From contig NZ_CP013979.1 in NCBI RefSeq assembly GCF_001660485.1, forward strand, positions 3,038,001 to 3,102,000: a stretch of DNA of 64,000 nt. The letters are read 5' to 3'. Position numbers and translations under genes: made by a program. The first letter of the stretch is position 1. Each line of letters begins with the position of its first letter. The DNA comes from Agromyces aureus. Lineage in GTDB: Bacteria > Actinomycetota > Actinomycetes > Actinomycetales > Microbacteriaceae. This document shows positions 42,955 through 55,748 of this stretch, piece by piece. Under the pieces are notes generated by a model, which was given only the letters and a program-made list of their open reading frames with translations, made no database searches and was not told where the DNA came from.

Positions 42955-43992
42955 TCAGCCTCGCCTGGTGGCGTCCTGCACCTCGCCGACGAGCTCCTCG
43001 ATGATGTCCTCGAGGAAGATCACGCCCGTCGTCGCCCCCTGCTCGTCGAACGCGCGCGCGACATGCGTGCCGAGGCGGCGCATCGTGGCCAGCGCATCCT
43101 CGAGGTCGGTGCCGTCGTAGATCGAGACCAGGCGACGCACCCGCTTCGCGGGGATCGGGTCGTCGAACTCGTCGACCCTGAGGTCGATGACGTCCTTCAG
43201 GTGCACGTAGCCGTCGGGCTCGCCGTCCGGGCCGAGGATCACGTAGCGCGAGTACCCGCGTCTCGCGACCGCCCGCTCCACGTCGGCGGGGGTCGCCGTC
43301 ACGGGCAGGCTCACGAGCGCGGACATCGGCAGCGCGACATCCGCCACGCGCTTGGTCGTGAACTCGAACGCCGCGGTCAGCGTGCCGCTCGCGTCGGCCA
43401 GCACGCCCTCGGCCCGCGACCGGTCGACGATGGTCTGCACCTCGTCGAGCGTGAAGGTCGAGTTCGCCTCGCTCTTCGGTTCGACGCCGAACAGGCGCAG
43501 CACGCCGTTCGCGGTCGCGTTCAGCGCCACGATCACCGGGCGGAACACCCGGGCGATGAGCACGAGCGGCGGGGCGAGCAGCAGCACGGCGCGCTCGGGC
43601 AGCGAGAACGACAGGTTCTTCGGCACCATCTCGCCGAACACCACGTGCAGGTACGACACGAGCACGAGCGTCACGATGAACGCGACGGTCGAGATGACCG
43701 CCTCCGACCAGCCCGTGAGGTGCAGCGGCACCTCGAGCAGGTGGTGGATCGCCGGCTCGGAGACGTTCAGGATCAGCAGCGAGCAGATCGTGATGCCGAG
43801 CTGGCTCATCGCGAGCATGAGCGTGGCGTGCTCCATGGCCCAGAGGGCCGTCTTGGCGCTGCGCTTGCCCTGCTCGGCGAGCGGCTCGATCTGCGAGCGT
43901 CGCGCCGAGATGACGGCGAACTCCGCTCCGACGAAGAAGGCGTTGGCGAGCAGGAGCACGACGAGCCAGACGATGCCCAACCAGTCGCTCAT
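42955..43992 (-). CDS. CNNM/HlyC-like membrane protein with CBS pair (second of two)
   Basis: 345 residues. A DUF21/CNNM membrane domain of about three helices covers residues 1-190 (WLVVLLLANAFFVGAEFA, GITICSLLI, VVFGEMVPKNLSFSL). A CBS pair follows (RGYSRYVILG, FDEQGATTGVIFLEDIIEELVGE). No C-terminal CorC domain is present, in contrast to the upstream paralogue. Family members handle Mg2+ or Co2+ transport or resistance. ATG overlaps the stop of the upstream gene by 4 bases, so the two probably form a heteromer. Confidence 0.92.
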   Translation of the reverse strand: MSDWLGIVWLVVLLLANAFFVGAEFAVISARRSQIEPLAEQGKRSAKTALWAMEHATLMLAMSQLGITICSLLILNVSEPAIHHLLEVPLHLTGWSEAVISTVAFIVTLVLVSYLHVVFGEMVPKNLSFSLPERAVLLLAPPLVLIARVFRPVIVALNATANGVLRLFGVEPKSEANSTFTLDEVQTIVDRSRAEGVLADASGTLTAAFEFTTKRVADVALPMSALVSLPVTATPADVERAVARRGYSRYVILGPDGEPDGYVHLKDVIDLRVDEFDDPIPAKRVRRLVSIYDGTDLEDALATMRRLGTHVARAFDEQGATTGVIFLEDIIEELVGEVQDATRRG

Positions 43993-45317
43993 CGGTCACC
44001 ACCTTCTTCCGCGTCGTCGAGCGGCACCGGGTCGGGCACGAACCTCAGTCGGTCGATACGTCGTCCGTCGAGGCGCTGCACGGCGAGGGTCCCGCCCTCG
44101 ATGCGCACCTCGTCGCCGACGACCGGCAGGCGGCCGAGCTCGGAGATGACGTAGCCCGCGACGGTCTCGTAGTCGCCGTTCTCGGGTACCCGGATGCCGG
44201 TGCGGTCAACGAGCTCGTCGGGTCGCAGGATGCCGGGGAACGCCACCGAGCCCTCGCGGAGCACGACGCCCGCACGCGTGCGGTCGTGCTCGTCGGCGAC
44301 CTCGCCCACGAGCTCCTCGACCAGGTCCTCGAGCGTCGCGACGCCGGCCGTTCCGCCGTACTCGTCGACGACGACGGCCATCTGGAACCCGCGGCCGCGG
44401 AGCTCCTCGAGCAGCACGTCGAGGGTCATCGTCTCGGGCACGCGGAGCGCCTCGGACTGCAGGGCGGATGCCGGGACATCCGCCCGCCGTTCGCGAGGCA
44501 CCGCGACCGCCTGCTTGACGTGCACGAGGCCGACGATGTCGTCGAGGTTCTCGTCGTACACGGGGAACCGCGAGAAGCCCGTCTGGCGGGCCAGCTCGAG
44601 CACGGTCTCGGCGGAGTCCTGACGCTGCACGGCCGACACGGCGGGCCGCGGCGTCATGACGTCGGATGCATCGTGATCGGCGAAGCGCAGGGTGCGGCCG
44701 AGGAGGGTCGCGGTGTCCTGCTCGAGCAGGCCGGCACTCGCCGAGCGGCGAACGAGGGACGAGAGCTCCTCGGCCGAGCGGGCGCCCGAGAGCTCCTCTT
44801 TCGGCTCGATGCCGAACGCGCGGATCACACCGTTCGCGCTGCCGTTCAGCACGACGATCGCGGGGCGGAACACCCAGGTGAACGCGGTCTGGAACGGCAT
44901 CACCACCTTGGCGGTGGCCAGCGGCAGCGCGAGCGCGAAGTTCTTGGGCACGAGCTCGCCGATGATCATCGACAGGAGCGTCGCGACGACGACCGCCGTG
45001 ATGACGCCCACCGGGCGCACGATCGCCTCGGGAATGCCCAACGCGGTCAGTGGTGCGGCGAGCAGCGAGGTGATCGCCGGCTCCATGGTGTAGCCGGTGA
45101 GGAGGGTCGTCAGCGTGATGCCGAGCTGCGCACTCGAGAGGTGCGTCGAGGTGATCTTCAGCGCGGAGATGGTGAGCGAGAGCCTCGTCTCACCCCGCGA
45201 ACGACGCGCCTCGAGATCGGCGCGATCGAGGTTGACGAGCGCGAACTCGCTCGCAACGAACAAGCCCGTGCCGACCGTGAGGAGGAGTCCGATGCCGAGC
45301 AGCAACCACTCAGACAT
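43989..45317 (-). CDS. CNNM/HlyC-like membrane protein with CBS pair and CorC domain (first of two)
   Basis: 442 residues. The DUF21/CNNM membrane domain carries ATLLSMIIGELVPKNFALAL. The CBS pair contains SRFPVYDENLDDIVGLVHVK and VVDEYGGTAGVATLEDLVEE. The C-terminal CorC/HlyC transporter-associated domain includes NGDYETVAGYVISELGRLP. It is a probable divalent-cation transporter or regulator. ATG 45317 is chosen because GGAGGT precedes it at 5 bases; an in-frame GTG two codons upstream is weaker. First gene of a two-gene operon. Confidence 0.92.
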   Translation of the reverse strand: MSEWLLLGIGLLLTVGTGLFVASEFALVNLDRADLEARRSRGETRLSLTISALKITSTHLSSAQLGITLTTLLTGYTMEPAITSLLAAPLTALGIPEAIVRPVGVITAVVVATLLSMIIGELVPKNFALALPLATAKVVMPFQTAFTWVFRPAIVVLNGSANGVIRAFGIEPKEELSGARSAEELSSLVRRSASAGLLEQDTATLLGRTLRFADHDASDVMTPRPAVSAVQRQDSAETVLELARQTGFSRFPVYDENLDDIVGLVHVKQAVAVPRERRADVPASALQSEALRVPETMTLDVLLEELRGRGFQMAVVVDEYGGTAGVATLEDLVEELVGEVADEHDRTRAGVVLREGSVAFPGILRPDELVDRTGIRVPENGDYETVAGYVISELGRLPVVGDEVRIEGGTLAVQRLDGRRIDRLRFVPDPVPLDDAEEGGDR

Positions 45318-45430
45318 CGTCACCTCCCCGGTCGATCACGGGCGAGGGTCTATGACTGGGATTGGCAGAGGGAGGATCGTCCATTGTGCGATCGAGTATA
45401 TCGGCGACCGCCCGGGGATCTCCCGGTGGA

Positions 45431-46870
45431 TCACCAGCTGACCGGAAGTGCCTTGCCCTCTTCATAACCTGCCGCCGACTGGATGCCGACGCGCGCGCGG
45501 TCCCGGAACTCGGCGAGGTCGCGCGCCCCCGCGTACGTGAACGAACTGCGCACGCCCGACGTGATCATGTCGATCAGGTCCTCGAGCGACGGGCGCAGCG
45601 GGTCGAGGTAGATCGACGACGACGAGATGCCCTCGGCGAAGAGCTCCTTGCGCGCGAGTTCGTAGGGCGAGAGGCGGTCGAAGCGCTCGCGCACGGCCTT
45701 CGTGGAAGCCATGCCCCAGCTCTCCTTGTAGAGGCGGCCGTCCGGGTCGCGGGCCAGGGTTCCGGGCGCCTCGATCGTGCCGGCGAACCACGAACCGATC
45801 ATGACGGATGACGCGCCCGCCGCCAGGGCGAGCGCCACGTCGCGCGGATACCGCACGCCGCCGTCGGCCCACACGCGCGCGCCGAGCTCGCGCGCGGCCT
45901 CGGCGGTCTCGAGCACGGCCGAGAACTGCGGCCGCCCGACGGCCGTCATCATGCGCGTCGTGCACATCGCGCCGGGCCCCACGCCGACCTTCAGCACGTC
46001 GGCGCCGGCTTCGACGAGATCGGCGACGGCATCGGCCGTGACGATGTTGCCCGCCACGATCGGCACCCCGAGACCGAGGTCGCGCACGATGGACACCGCG
46101 CGGACCATGCCCTCCTGGTGCCCGTGGGCCGTGTCGAGCACGAGCATGTCGACGCCGGCCGCGACGAGGGCGGACGCCTTCGCCGCGACATCCCCGTTGA
46201 TGCCGACGGCCGCGGCGACCCGGAGGCGACCCTCGGCGTCGACGTTGGGCTCGTAGATCGTGCCGCGGAGCGCGCTGCGCCGACTCAGCGTGCCGACGAC
46301 GCGGCCGTGGTGCAGGACGGGCGCGAAGTCGAGTCCCGCGTCGACCATGAGGTCGAACGCCCGACGGGGCGTCTCGACGTCGTCGGCGTCGAGCGACGCG
46401 AGGCCGCCGTGCACGAGGTCGCCGAGGCGCGCGTCGGGCAGCGCGGTCGCCAGGCGTTCGGCCACGATGCATCCGACGTACTCGCCGTCGTCGCCCTGCA
46501 GCACGATGCCCTGCCCCGCGACCGGCGGCAGCACCGCGAGCGCATCGGCGACGGTGGACTCCGGGGCGAACGTGTAGGGCGTGTCGAACCTGGCCGACTG
46601 CGCCTTGACCCACCGGATCGACTCGGCGAGATCCTGCAGGTGGAGATCCTGCGGCAGCACGCCGATGCCGCCGCGCCTGGCCAGCGACGACGCGAGCCTC
46701 GGACCGGTGATAGAGTTCATGTTCGCCGACACGATCGGCACCGACGCGCCCGACCCGTCGTCGGGAGCCAGCGAGACGTCGAGACGGCTCGTGACACCCG
46801 ACCGGCTCGGCACGAGGAACACGTCGGAGTAGGTCAGGTCGTGGCTGGGTTCGGTGCGGTAGAACTCCAT
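45431..46870 (-). CDS. guaB1: GuaB1-family IMP dehydrogenase-like protein, probable GMP reductase
   Basis: 479 residues. The IMPDH/GMPR TIM barrel holds the loop Cys in VGPGAMCTTRMMTAVG and the phosphate motif IVAGNIVTADAVADLVEAG. A CBS pair lies at about residues 95-205. Actinobacterial GuaB1 proteins have been shown in mycobacteria to act as GMP reductases, returning GMP to IMP. Canonical GuaB is a separate gene and not in this window. TAGCGT lies 7 bases before ATG 46870, so the start is probably leaderless. Divergent from kgd. Confidence 0.92.
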   Translation of the reverse strand: MEFYRTEPSHDLTYSDVFLVPSRSGVTSRLDVSLAPDDGSGASVPIVSANMNSITGPRLASSLARRGGIGVLPQDLHLQDLAESIRWVKAQSARFDTPYTFAPESTVADALAVLPPVAGQGIVLQGDDGEYVGCIVAERLATALPDARLGDLVHGGLASLDADDVETPRRAFDLMVDAGLDFAPVLHHGRVVGTLSRRSALRGTIYEPNVDAEGRLRVAAAVGINGDVAAKASALVAAGVDMLVLDTAHGHQEGMVRAVSIVRDLGLGVPIVAGNIVTADAVADLVEAGADVLKVGVGPGAMCTTRMMTAVGRPQFSAVLETAEAARELGARVWADGGVRYPRDVALALAAGASSVMIGSWFAGTIEAPGTLARDPDGRLYKESWGMASTKAVRERFDRLSPYELARKELFAEGISSSSIYLDPLRPSLEDLIDMITSGVRSSFTYAGARDLAEFRDRARVGIQSAAGYEEGKALPVSW

Positions 46871-46877
46871 GGAACTC

Positions 46878-46883
46878 ACGCTA
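46878..46883 (-). promoter_or_regulatory. -10 box TAGCGT of guaB1
   Basis: TAGCGT ends 7 bases before ATG 46870 on the minus strand. Leaderless geometry. Confidence 0.5.
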
Positions 46884-46920
46884 CCGCGACCGGCTGGAAG
46901 CCGAGGTCGCGGAAGGGGTT

Positions 46921-46926
46921 TAGGCT
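46921..46926 (+). promoter_or_regulatory. -10 box TAGGCT of kgd
   Basis: TAGGCT predicts a start near 46933 and a leader of about 84 bases before GTG 47017. No clear -35 is present. Confidence 0.45.
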
Positions 46927-47016
46927 TGTCGGGGCGATCGAACCCGAGCGAGAACCGCGAAGCGCAACGATCGCCGCAGAACATCCAGTATCAACGGAGA
47001 GAGTGGGCGATCGGCT

Positions 47017-50793
<3,777 letters not shown>

Positions 50794-50808
50794 TCGTCTG
50801 AGAGACCC

Positions 50809-50844
50809 GAAGAGGGCGGATGCCGCATGGCATCCGCCCTCTTC
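50809..50844 (+). terminator. 16-bp perfect hairpin after kgd
   Basis: GAAGAGGGCGGATGCC, a GCAT tetraloop, then the exact complement. It lies 15 bases after the kgd stop and contains the 9-mer word. Confidence 0.75.
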
Positions 50845-50911
50845 CGTTCCCCGGCCACCGTGCCCCGTCCACGGTGCCCCGTCGTTCGTCGTCGTCCACG
50901 GCGGACGGGCC

Positions 50912-50937
50912 GTCCGGGCGGGTCCACCCGCCCGGAC
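50912..50937 (-). terminator. 11-bp perfect hairpin after the MMPL gene
   Basis: GTCCGGGCGGG, a TCCA loop, then the exact complement. It lies 8 bases past the MMPL stop on the minus strand. Together with the hairpin at 50809 it separates two convergent genes. Confidence 0.7.
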
Positions 50938-50945
50938 GAGCGGAC

Positions 50946-53228
50946 TCAGGCCTTGTGCTCCGCGTGGTGCGCCTCGCTGTCGGAATCGGCGCGAAGGTCG
51001 CCCATGACGGCGGCCGTGGCATCCGCTCGCCGTTCCCCGACGTCGGGTCCGGCCCGCCACAGCTTCGACGGCCACCAGATCGCACGTCCGAAGTCGTAGG
51101 CGAGTGCGGGCACGAGCAGCGACCGCACGAGGAACGTGTCCAGCAGCACGCCGAACGCGACGATGAACGCGAGTTGCGCGAGGAACAGGATCGGCAGCAC
51201 GCCGAGCGCGGCGAAGGTCGCCGCGAGCACGAGCCCCGCCGAGGTGATCACGCCGCCCGTGACGACGAGCCCGCGCAGGACGCCCTGACGGGTGCCGTGC
51301 TTCACCGATTCCTCGCGCACCCGGGTCATCAGGAAGATGTTGTAGTCCACGCCGAGGGCGACGAGGAACACGAATCCGAACAACGGCACGACCGGGTCGG
51401 CGCCGGCGAAGTCGAACACCTGGTTGAAGACGACCGCCGAGACGCCGAGCGCAGCGCCGAACGAGAGCACGACCGTGCCGATGAGCAGCAGCGGCGCGAC
51501 GATCGAGCGGAGCAGCAGCATCAGGATCAGCAGGATCACGCCGAGCACCAGCGGGATGATGAGGTTGCGGTCGTGGATCGACGCGACCTTCGTGTCGAGG
51601 GCCACCGCGGTGACGCCGCCGACGAGCACGGGCTGATCGGTCGTCGAGACGCCCTCGAGGCCGTCGCGCAGGGCGATCACGGTCTCCTCGGCCGCGTCGG
51701 AGTCGCTCGCATCGGCCAGGGTCGCGTCGAGCTGCACGAGTCCGTCGACCACGGTCGGGTCGCCGACGGGGGTGCCGGGAGGACCGAGCGGCTGGATGCC
51801 GTCCTCGGTCACGGGCAGCGACCCGCTCGGCGAGTCCTCCGAGACGACCGACAGCGAGTCCACGCCATCGGTCGCGAGCACGACCTCGGCCACCGCGTCG
51901 AGATCCTCCTCCGACGCGATGACGACGGCGGGGGTGCCCGAGCCGCCCGGGAAGTGCTCGCTCAGCAGCGCCTGCCCGTCGCGGGCTTGCGACTGGCCGA
52001 GCACGAACTCGCTCGACGGCACGCCGTCGGCCTTCAGCTGCGTCACGCCGAGCGCCATGACGGCCAGCAGCAGGGTCGAGACGATCCAGGTGACGCGAGG
52101 TCGACGTGCCACGAGTCGGGCGACCTTGGGCCAGATGCCCTTGCGAACCACGACGTCGTCGGCCTCGACGTGCGCGCCGAACTTCGGACGCACCGGCCAG
52201 AACGCGGCCCGGCCGGCCCAGAGCATGAGCGCGGGCAGCAGCGTGAGCGAGGTGAGCAGCGCGAACGCGATGCCGATCGCCGAGACCGGGCCGAGGAGCT
52301 TGTTCGAGGTGAGGTCGCTCGCGAGCAGCATGAGCAGGCCCGCGATGACCGTGCCGCCGGAGGCGAGGATGGGCTCCCACGAGCCGCGCAGCGCCGCCCA
52401 GGTGGCGTCCCACTTGCGCTCGTGCTGGTGCAGGGCCTCGCGGTACCGGGCGATGTAGAGCAGCGAGTAGTCGGTCGCGGCGCCGATCACGAGGATGAAC
52501 AGGATGCCCTGCGTCTGCCCGTTCAACACGAGCACGTCGGCCTTCGCGAGCGACACCACGACGAGCACCGAGGTGCAGAGGGCCGTCAGGCTCGTGCCGA
52601 GCACGATGAACGGCAGCAGCGGCGAGCGGTACACGATGACGAGGATCAGGAACACCGCGCCGAACGCGACGAGCAGCAGCAGCCCGTCGATGCCCGCGAA
52701 GGCGGCCGAGAGATCGGTCGTGAATCCCGCCGGTCCGGTGACCGCGGCTTCGAGGCCGTCTCCGGATGTCTCGGCCACCCGCTCGCGGATCTCGCCGACG
52801 ACCTCCTTGACCTCGGCCGACGAGTCGACCTGCACGAAGACCTCCGCGGCCTCGCCGTCCTCGGACTGGACCGCGGGCGAGACGCCGTCGGCGAGCACGC
52901 CGTCGATGGACGCGAACGCCTCGGCGTCATCGTCGATCGCCTCGACATCCGCGTCGGTGAGGCCGCCGTCGCGCGCATAGACGACGATCGCGGGGATCGA
53001 CTCGTCGCCGCGGAACTCGGACTGCAGTGCCTGCACCTCGGCCGATTCGGAGGAGGCGGGCAGGAACTGGGCCTGATCGTTCTCGACGACGTCGCTGAGC
53101 GTGCCGAAGGACGCCCCACCGGCGCCGAACGCGGCGAACCAGACGAGGATCAGGACGGTGGGCAGGAGCACCCTGAGCCAGGTCGGGACACGACCGGATC
53201 GGGTGGTGGGCGGGGCTGACTCGTTCAT
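50946..53228 (-). CDS. MMPL-family RND-type exporter
   Basis: 760 residues with two repeats of six membrane segments and two large extracytoplasmic loops (about residues 40-180 and 400-540). The proton-relay Asp-Tyr pairs are visible: IGAATDYSLLYIARYRE in helix 4 and ALGVDYNIFLMTRVREE in helix 10. MMPL proteins export lipids or hydrophobic compounds to the envelope. A GTG directly before ATG 53228 is an alternative start, and TACCGT lies 5 to 8 bases upstream of the two. No lipid-biosynthesis genes are next to it. Confidence 0.93.
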   Translation of the reverse strand: MNESAPPTTRSGRVPTWLRVLLPTVLILVWFAAFGAGGASFGTLSDVVENDQAQFLPASSESAEVQALQSEFRGDESIPAIVVYARDGGLTDADVEAIDDDAEAFASIDGVLADGVSPAVQSEDGEAAEVFVQVDSSAEVKEVVGEIRERVAETSGDGLEAAVTGPAGFTTDLSAAFAGIDGLLLLVAFGAVFLILVIVYRSPLLPFIVLGTSLTALCTSVLVVVSLAKADVLVLNGQTQGILFILVIGAATDYSLLYIARYREALHQHERKWDATWAALRGSWEPILASGGTVIAGLLMLLASDLTSNKLLGPVSAIGIAFALLTSLTLLPALMLWAGRAAFWPVRPKFGAHVEADDVVVRKGIWPKVARLVARRPRVTWIVSTLLLAVMALGVTQLKADGVPSSEFVLGQSQARDGQALLSEHFPGGSGTPAVVIASEEDLDAVAEVVLATDGVDSLSVVSEDSPSGSLPVTEDGIQPLGPPGTPVGDPTVVDGLVQLDATLADASDSDAAEETVIALRDGLEGVSTTDQPVLVGGVTAVALDTKVASIHDRNLIIPLVLGVILLILMLLLRSIVAPLLLIGTVVLSFGAALGVSAVVFNQVFDFAGADPVVPLFGFVFLVALGVDYNIFLMTRVREESVKHGTRQGVLRGLVVTGGVITSAGLVLAATFAALGVLPILFLAQLAFIVAFGVLLDTFLVRSLLVPALAYDFGRAIWWPSKLWRAGPDVGERRADATAAVMGDLRADSDSEAHHAEHKA

Positions 53229-53318
53229 CACCCTCGACGGTACGCGCGCACGTCGGGCGCGGGCGTCCGTCGAACGGTTGAACGTCGCACGACGCCGAGT
53301 ACCGGCGGCGCGGTCGGA

Positions 53319-53576
53319 TCAGTCGGCGGCGACCCCGTGCCCGGCCTGCACCGTGCGGATCTGCGCGAGCACGAGGGTGCGCAGGGTCTCGGGAGCGCTC
53401 TCCTTGCAGGCGCGCTGCATCACCTCGGTGATGGCCACGCCGACGCGCACCTCGTTCGAGCAGTCGGGGCAGTTCTCGACGTGCGCGCGGATGTCCGCGG
53501 CATCCGCACTGGCGAGTTCGTGGTGCAGGTACTCCTCGAGCTCTGCACGGGCCTTCTCACAGCCGCAGTCGTTCAT
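53319..53576 (-). CDS. rsrA: RsrA-type zinc-binding anti-sigma factor
   Basis: 85 residues. The redox-sensitive zinc motif is [13 protein letters not shown] (HxxxCxxC), and an earlier [18 protein letters not shown] provides the other Cys and helix. This matches the mycothiol-system anti-sigma factors RsrA and RshA, which release their sigma factor when thiols are oxidised to disulfides. ATG overlaps the sigma gene stop (ATGA). It acts in the cytoplasm on the upstream sigma factor. Confidence 0.93.
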   Translation of the reverse strand: MNDCGCEKARAELEEYLHHELASADAADIRAHVENCPDCSNEVRVGVAITEVMQRACKESAPETLRTLVLAQIRTVQAGHGVAAD

Positions 53577-54211
53577 TTGGGGCTCCTCGGCAGCTTCTGC
53601 CTCTTGGGGGTCGGTGCGGCAGTGGCGATGCCCTGCTCGCTCGCGTACTCGGCGAGGGACTCGCGCAGCAGCCGCCTGCCTCGATGCAGGCGGCTCATCA
53701 CGGTCCCGATGGGGGTGTTCATCATGTCGGCGATCTCCTGGTAGGAGAAGCCCTCGACGTCGGCGAAGTACACCGCGAGGCGGAAGTCTTCGGGCAGCGC
53801 CTGGAGCGCGTCCTTCACGGCGCTGTCGGGCAGGTGGTCGATCGCCTCGGCCTCGGCCGAACGCGACGACCGGGCCGTCGTCGACTCGGCACCGCCGAGC
53901 TGCCAGTCCTCGAGTTCGTCGATCGTGCCCTGGTACGGCTCGCGCTGCTTCTTGCGGTACGTGTTGATGAAGGTGTTCGTGAGGATGCGGTACAGCCACG
54001 CCTTGAGGTTGGTGCCCTGCGTGAACTGGCCGAAGGCCGCGTAGGCCTTCACGAACGTCTCCTGCACCAGGTCCTGCGCATCGGCGGGGTTCTTGGTCAT
54101 GCGGAGCGCCGCGGCGTACAGCTGATCGATGAAGGGCAGGGCCTGCTCTTCGAACAGTTCGCCGAGCGGACGCTCGGACTCCGATACGGTGTCGATCTCG
54201 TCGGCAGTCAT
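53573..54211 (-). CDS. sigR: ECF sigma factor of the SigR/SigH (disulfide-stress) group
   Basis: 212 residues. Sigma-2 contains [18 protein letters not shown] and TFVKAYAAF; the -10 recognition part includes [18 protein letters not shown]; sigma-4 has [19 protein letters not shown] and [15 protein letters not shown]. The pairing with RsrA supports control of thiol-oxidative stress genes (thioredoxin, mycothiol recycling). ATG 54211 is chosen by homology. The frame stays open upstream to TTG/ATG at 54340/54337, which could give a 42-residue longer isoform. Divergent from aroA. Confidence 0.93.
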   Translation of the reverse strand: MTADEIDTVSESERPLGELFEEQALPFIDQLYAAALRMTKNPADAQDLVQETFVKAYAAFGQFTQGTNLKAWLYRILTNTFINTYRKKQREPYQGTIDELEDWQLGGAESTTARSSRSAEAEAIDHLPDSAVKDALQALPEDFRLAVYFADVEGFSYQEIADMMNTPIGTVMSRLHRGRRLLRESLAEYASEQGIATAAPTPKRQKLPRSPK

Positions 54212-54377
54212 CACCGGCCATCCTAGGCCGTCGGCCTGTGACGCCACTCTGCGGCGGCGACGGGTCGAAACGGATGCCGACATCGACCCGGACCCGCTGG
54301 TGACGGGGGTACGCAGCTCTGCCACGGGCACGCGCATCAACTCCTTCCGCGTTCTCGAACGCTATTCTTGGTAACCG

Positions 54378-55748
54378 ATGCTGATCTCGAAGTATTCCGA
54401 GCCCGAGTTCGATCCGTACGGCGACCGCCGCGAGACCGAGCCCGACCCGGGCTGGCTCGCGCCCGTCGCCGAGAAGGCCCTCGACTCGGTGCTCGCGCTC
54501 CCGGGTTCGAAGTCGCTGACCAACCGCGAACTCGTGCTCGCCGCCCTCGCCGACGGTCCGTCGACGCTGCACGCGCCGCTCTGGTCGCGCGACAGCGAGC
54601 TCATGATCGACGCCCTGCGCGCCCTCGGCACCTCGTTCGAGCGCATGCCGGCAACCGGCGGCTTCGGCGACGACCTGCGCGTCATCCCGGCCGACGAGCT
54701 GCTGGGCTCCACGACGATCGAGTGCGGCCTCGCCGGCACCGTCATGCGGTTCGTGCCGCCGGTCGCGGCGCTCGCGCTCGGACCCACCACGTTCGACGGC
54801 GACGAGGGCGCCCGACGCCGACCCATGGGCGGCTCGATCGACGGCCTGCGCGCACTCGGCGTCGACCTCGACGACGATCGCCGCGGCGCCCTGCCGTTCA
54901 CCGTGCACGGCACCGGGCGCATCGAGGGCGGCACGGTCGAGCTCGACGCATCCGCCTCCAGCCAGTTCGTCTCCGGCCTGCTGCTCTCCGCGGCCCGCTT
55001 CGAGCGCGGACTCGACCTGCGCCACACCGGCGAGCGCCTGCCGAGCCTGCCGCACATCGAGATGACCATCGAGACGCTGCGCCAGCGCGGCATCGAGGTC
55101 GCCTCCCCCGAGCCCGGGCGCTGGATCGTCGAGCCCGGCCCCATCCGTGCGGTGGATGTCGCGATCGAACCCGACCTCTCGAACGCGGCACCGTTCCTCG
55201 TTGCCGCGCTCGTCGCGGGCGGCAGCGTCAGCATCGTCGGCTGGCCCGACACCACGACGCAGGTCGGCGCCCAGCTCGAGCAGCTGCTCCCCCGCTTCGG
55301 TGCGATCGTCGAACGTGCCGGAGACCGGCTCACCGTCCGGGCGCCTGAGCGCACCGCAGACGGCGGCCGCGGCATCCGCGGAGCCGATCTCGACCTCTCG
55401 GAGGCCGGCGAACTGGTGCCGAACCTCGTCGCCCTGGCCGCGTTCGCCGACGGACCCAGCACCTTCACGGGCATCGGGCACATCCGCCACCACGAGACCG
55501 ATCGTCTCGCGGCGCTCGTCGCCGAGCTGAACGGGCTCGGCGGCGACGTGCGCGAACTCGACGACGGCCTGCAGATCGTGCCCGCACCGCTGCACGGCGG
55601 CCCGTGGCGCGCCTACGCCGACCACCGCATGGCGACGACGGGCGCGATCGTCGGACTCGGCGTCGACGGCGTCATCGTCGACGACATCGGCTCCACGAGC
55701 AAGACCCTGCCCCAGTTCACCGCGCTCTGGGAGCAGATGCTCGCATGA
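54378..55748 (+). CDS. aroA: 3-phosphoshikimate 1-carboxyvinyltransferase (EPSP synthase)
   Basis: 456 residues. The N-terminal active-site motif is LPGSKSLTNRELVLAAL, and the second is GLAGTVMRFVPPVAAL. The phosphoshikimate site SASSQFVSGLLLSAAR and the C-terminal ADHRMATTGAIVGL block are complete. It makes EPSP from shikimate-3-phosphate and PEP in aromatic amino-acid synthesis. A TATTCT box ends 9 bases before ATG 54378, so the leader is minimal. The stop overlaps rsgA by 4 bases. Confidence 0.96.
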   Translation: MLISKYSEPEFDPYGDRRETEPDPGWLAPVAEKALDSVLALPGSKSLTNRELVLAALADGPSTLHAPLWSRDSELMIDALRALGTSFERMPATGGFGDDLRVIPADELLGSTTIECGLAGTVMRFVPPVAALALGPTTFDGDEGARRRPMGGSIDGLRALGVDLDDDRRGALPFTVHGTGRIEGGTVELDASASSQFVSGLLLSAARFERGLDLRHTGERLPSLPHIEMTIETLRQRGIEVASPEPGRWIVEPGPIRAVDVAIEPDLSNAAPFLVAALVAGGSVSIVGWPDTTTQVGAQLEQLLPRFGAIVERAGDRLTVRAPERTADGGRGIRGADLDLSEAGELVPNLVALAAFADGPSTFTGIGHIRHHETDRLAALVAELNGLGGDVRELDDGLQIVPAPLHGGPWRAYADHRMATTGAIVGLGVDGVIVDDIGSTSKTLPQFTALWEQMLA

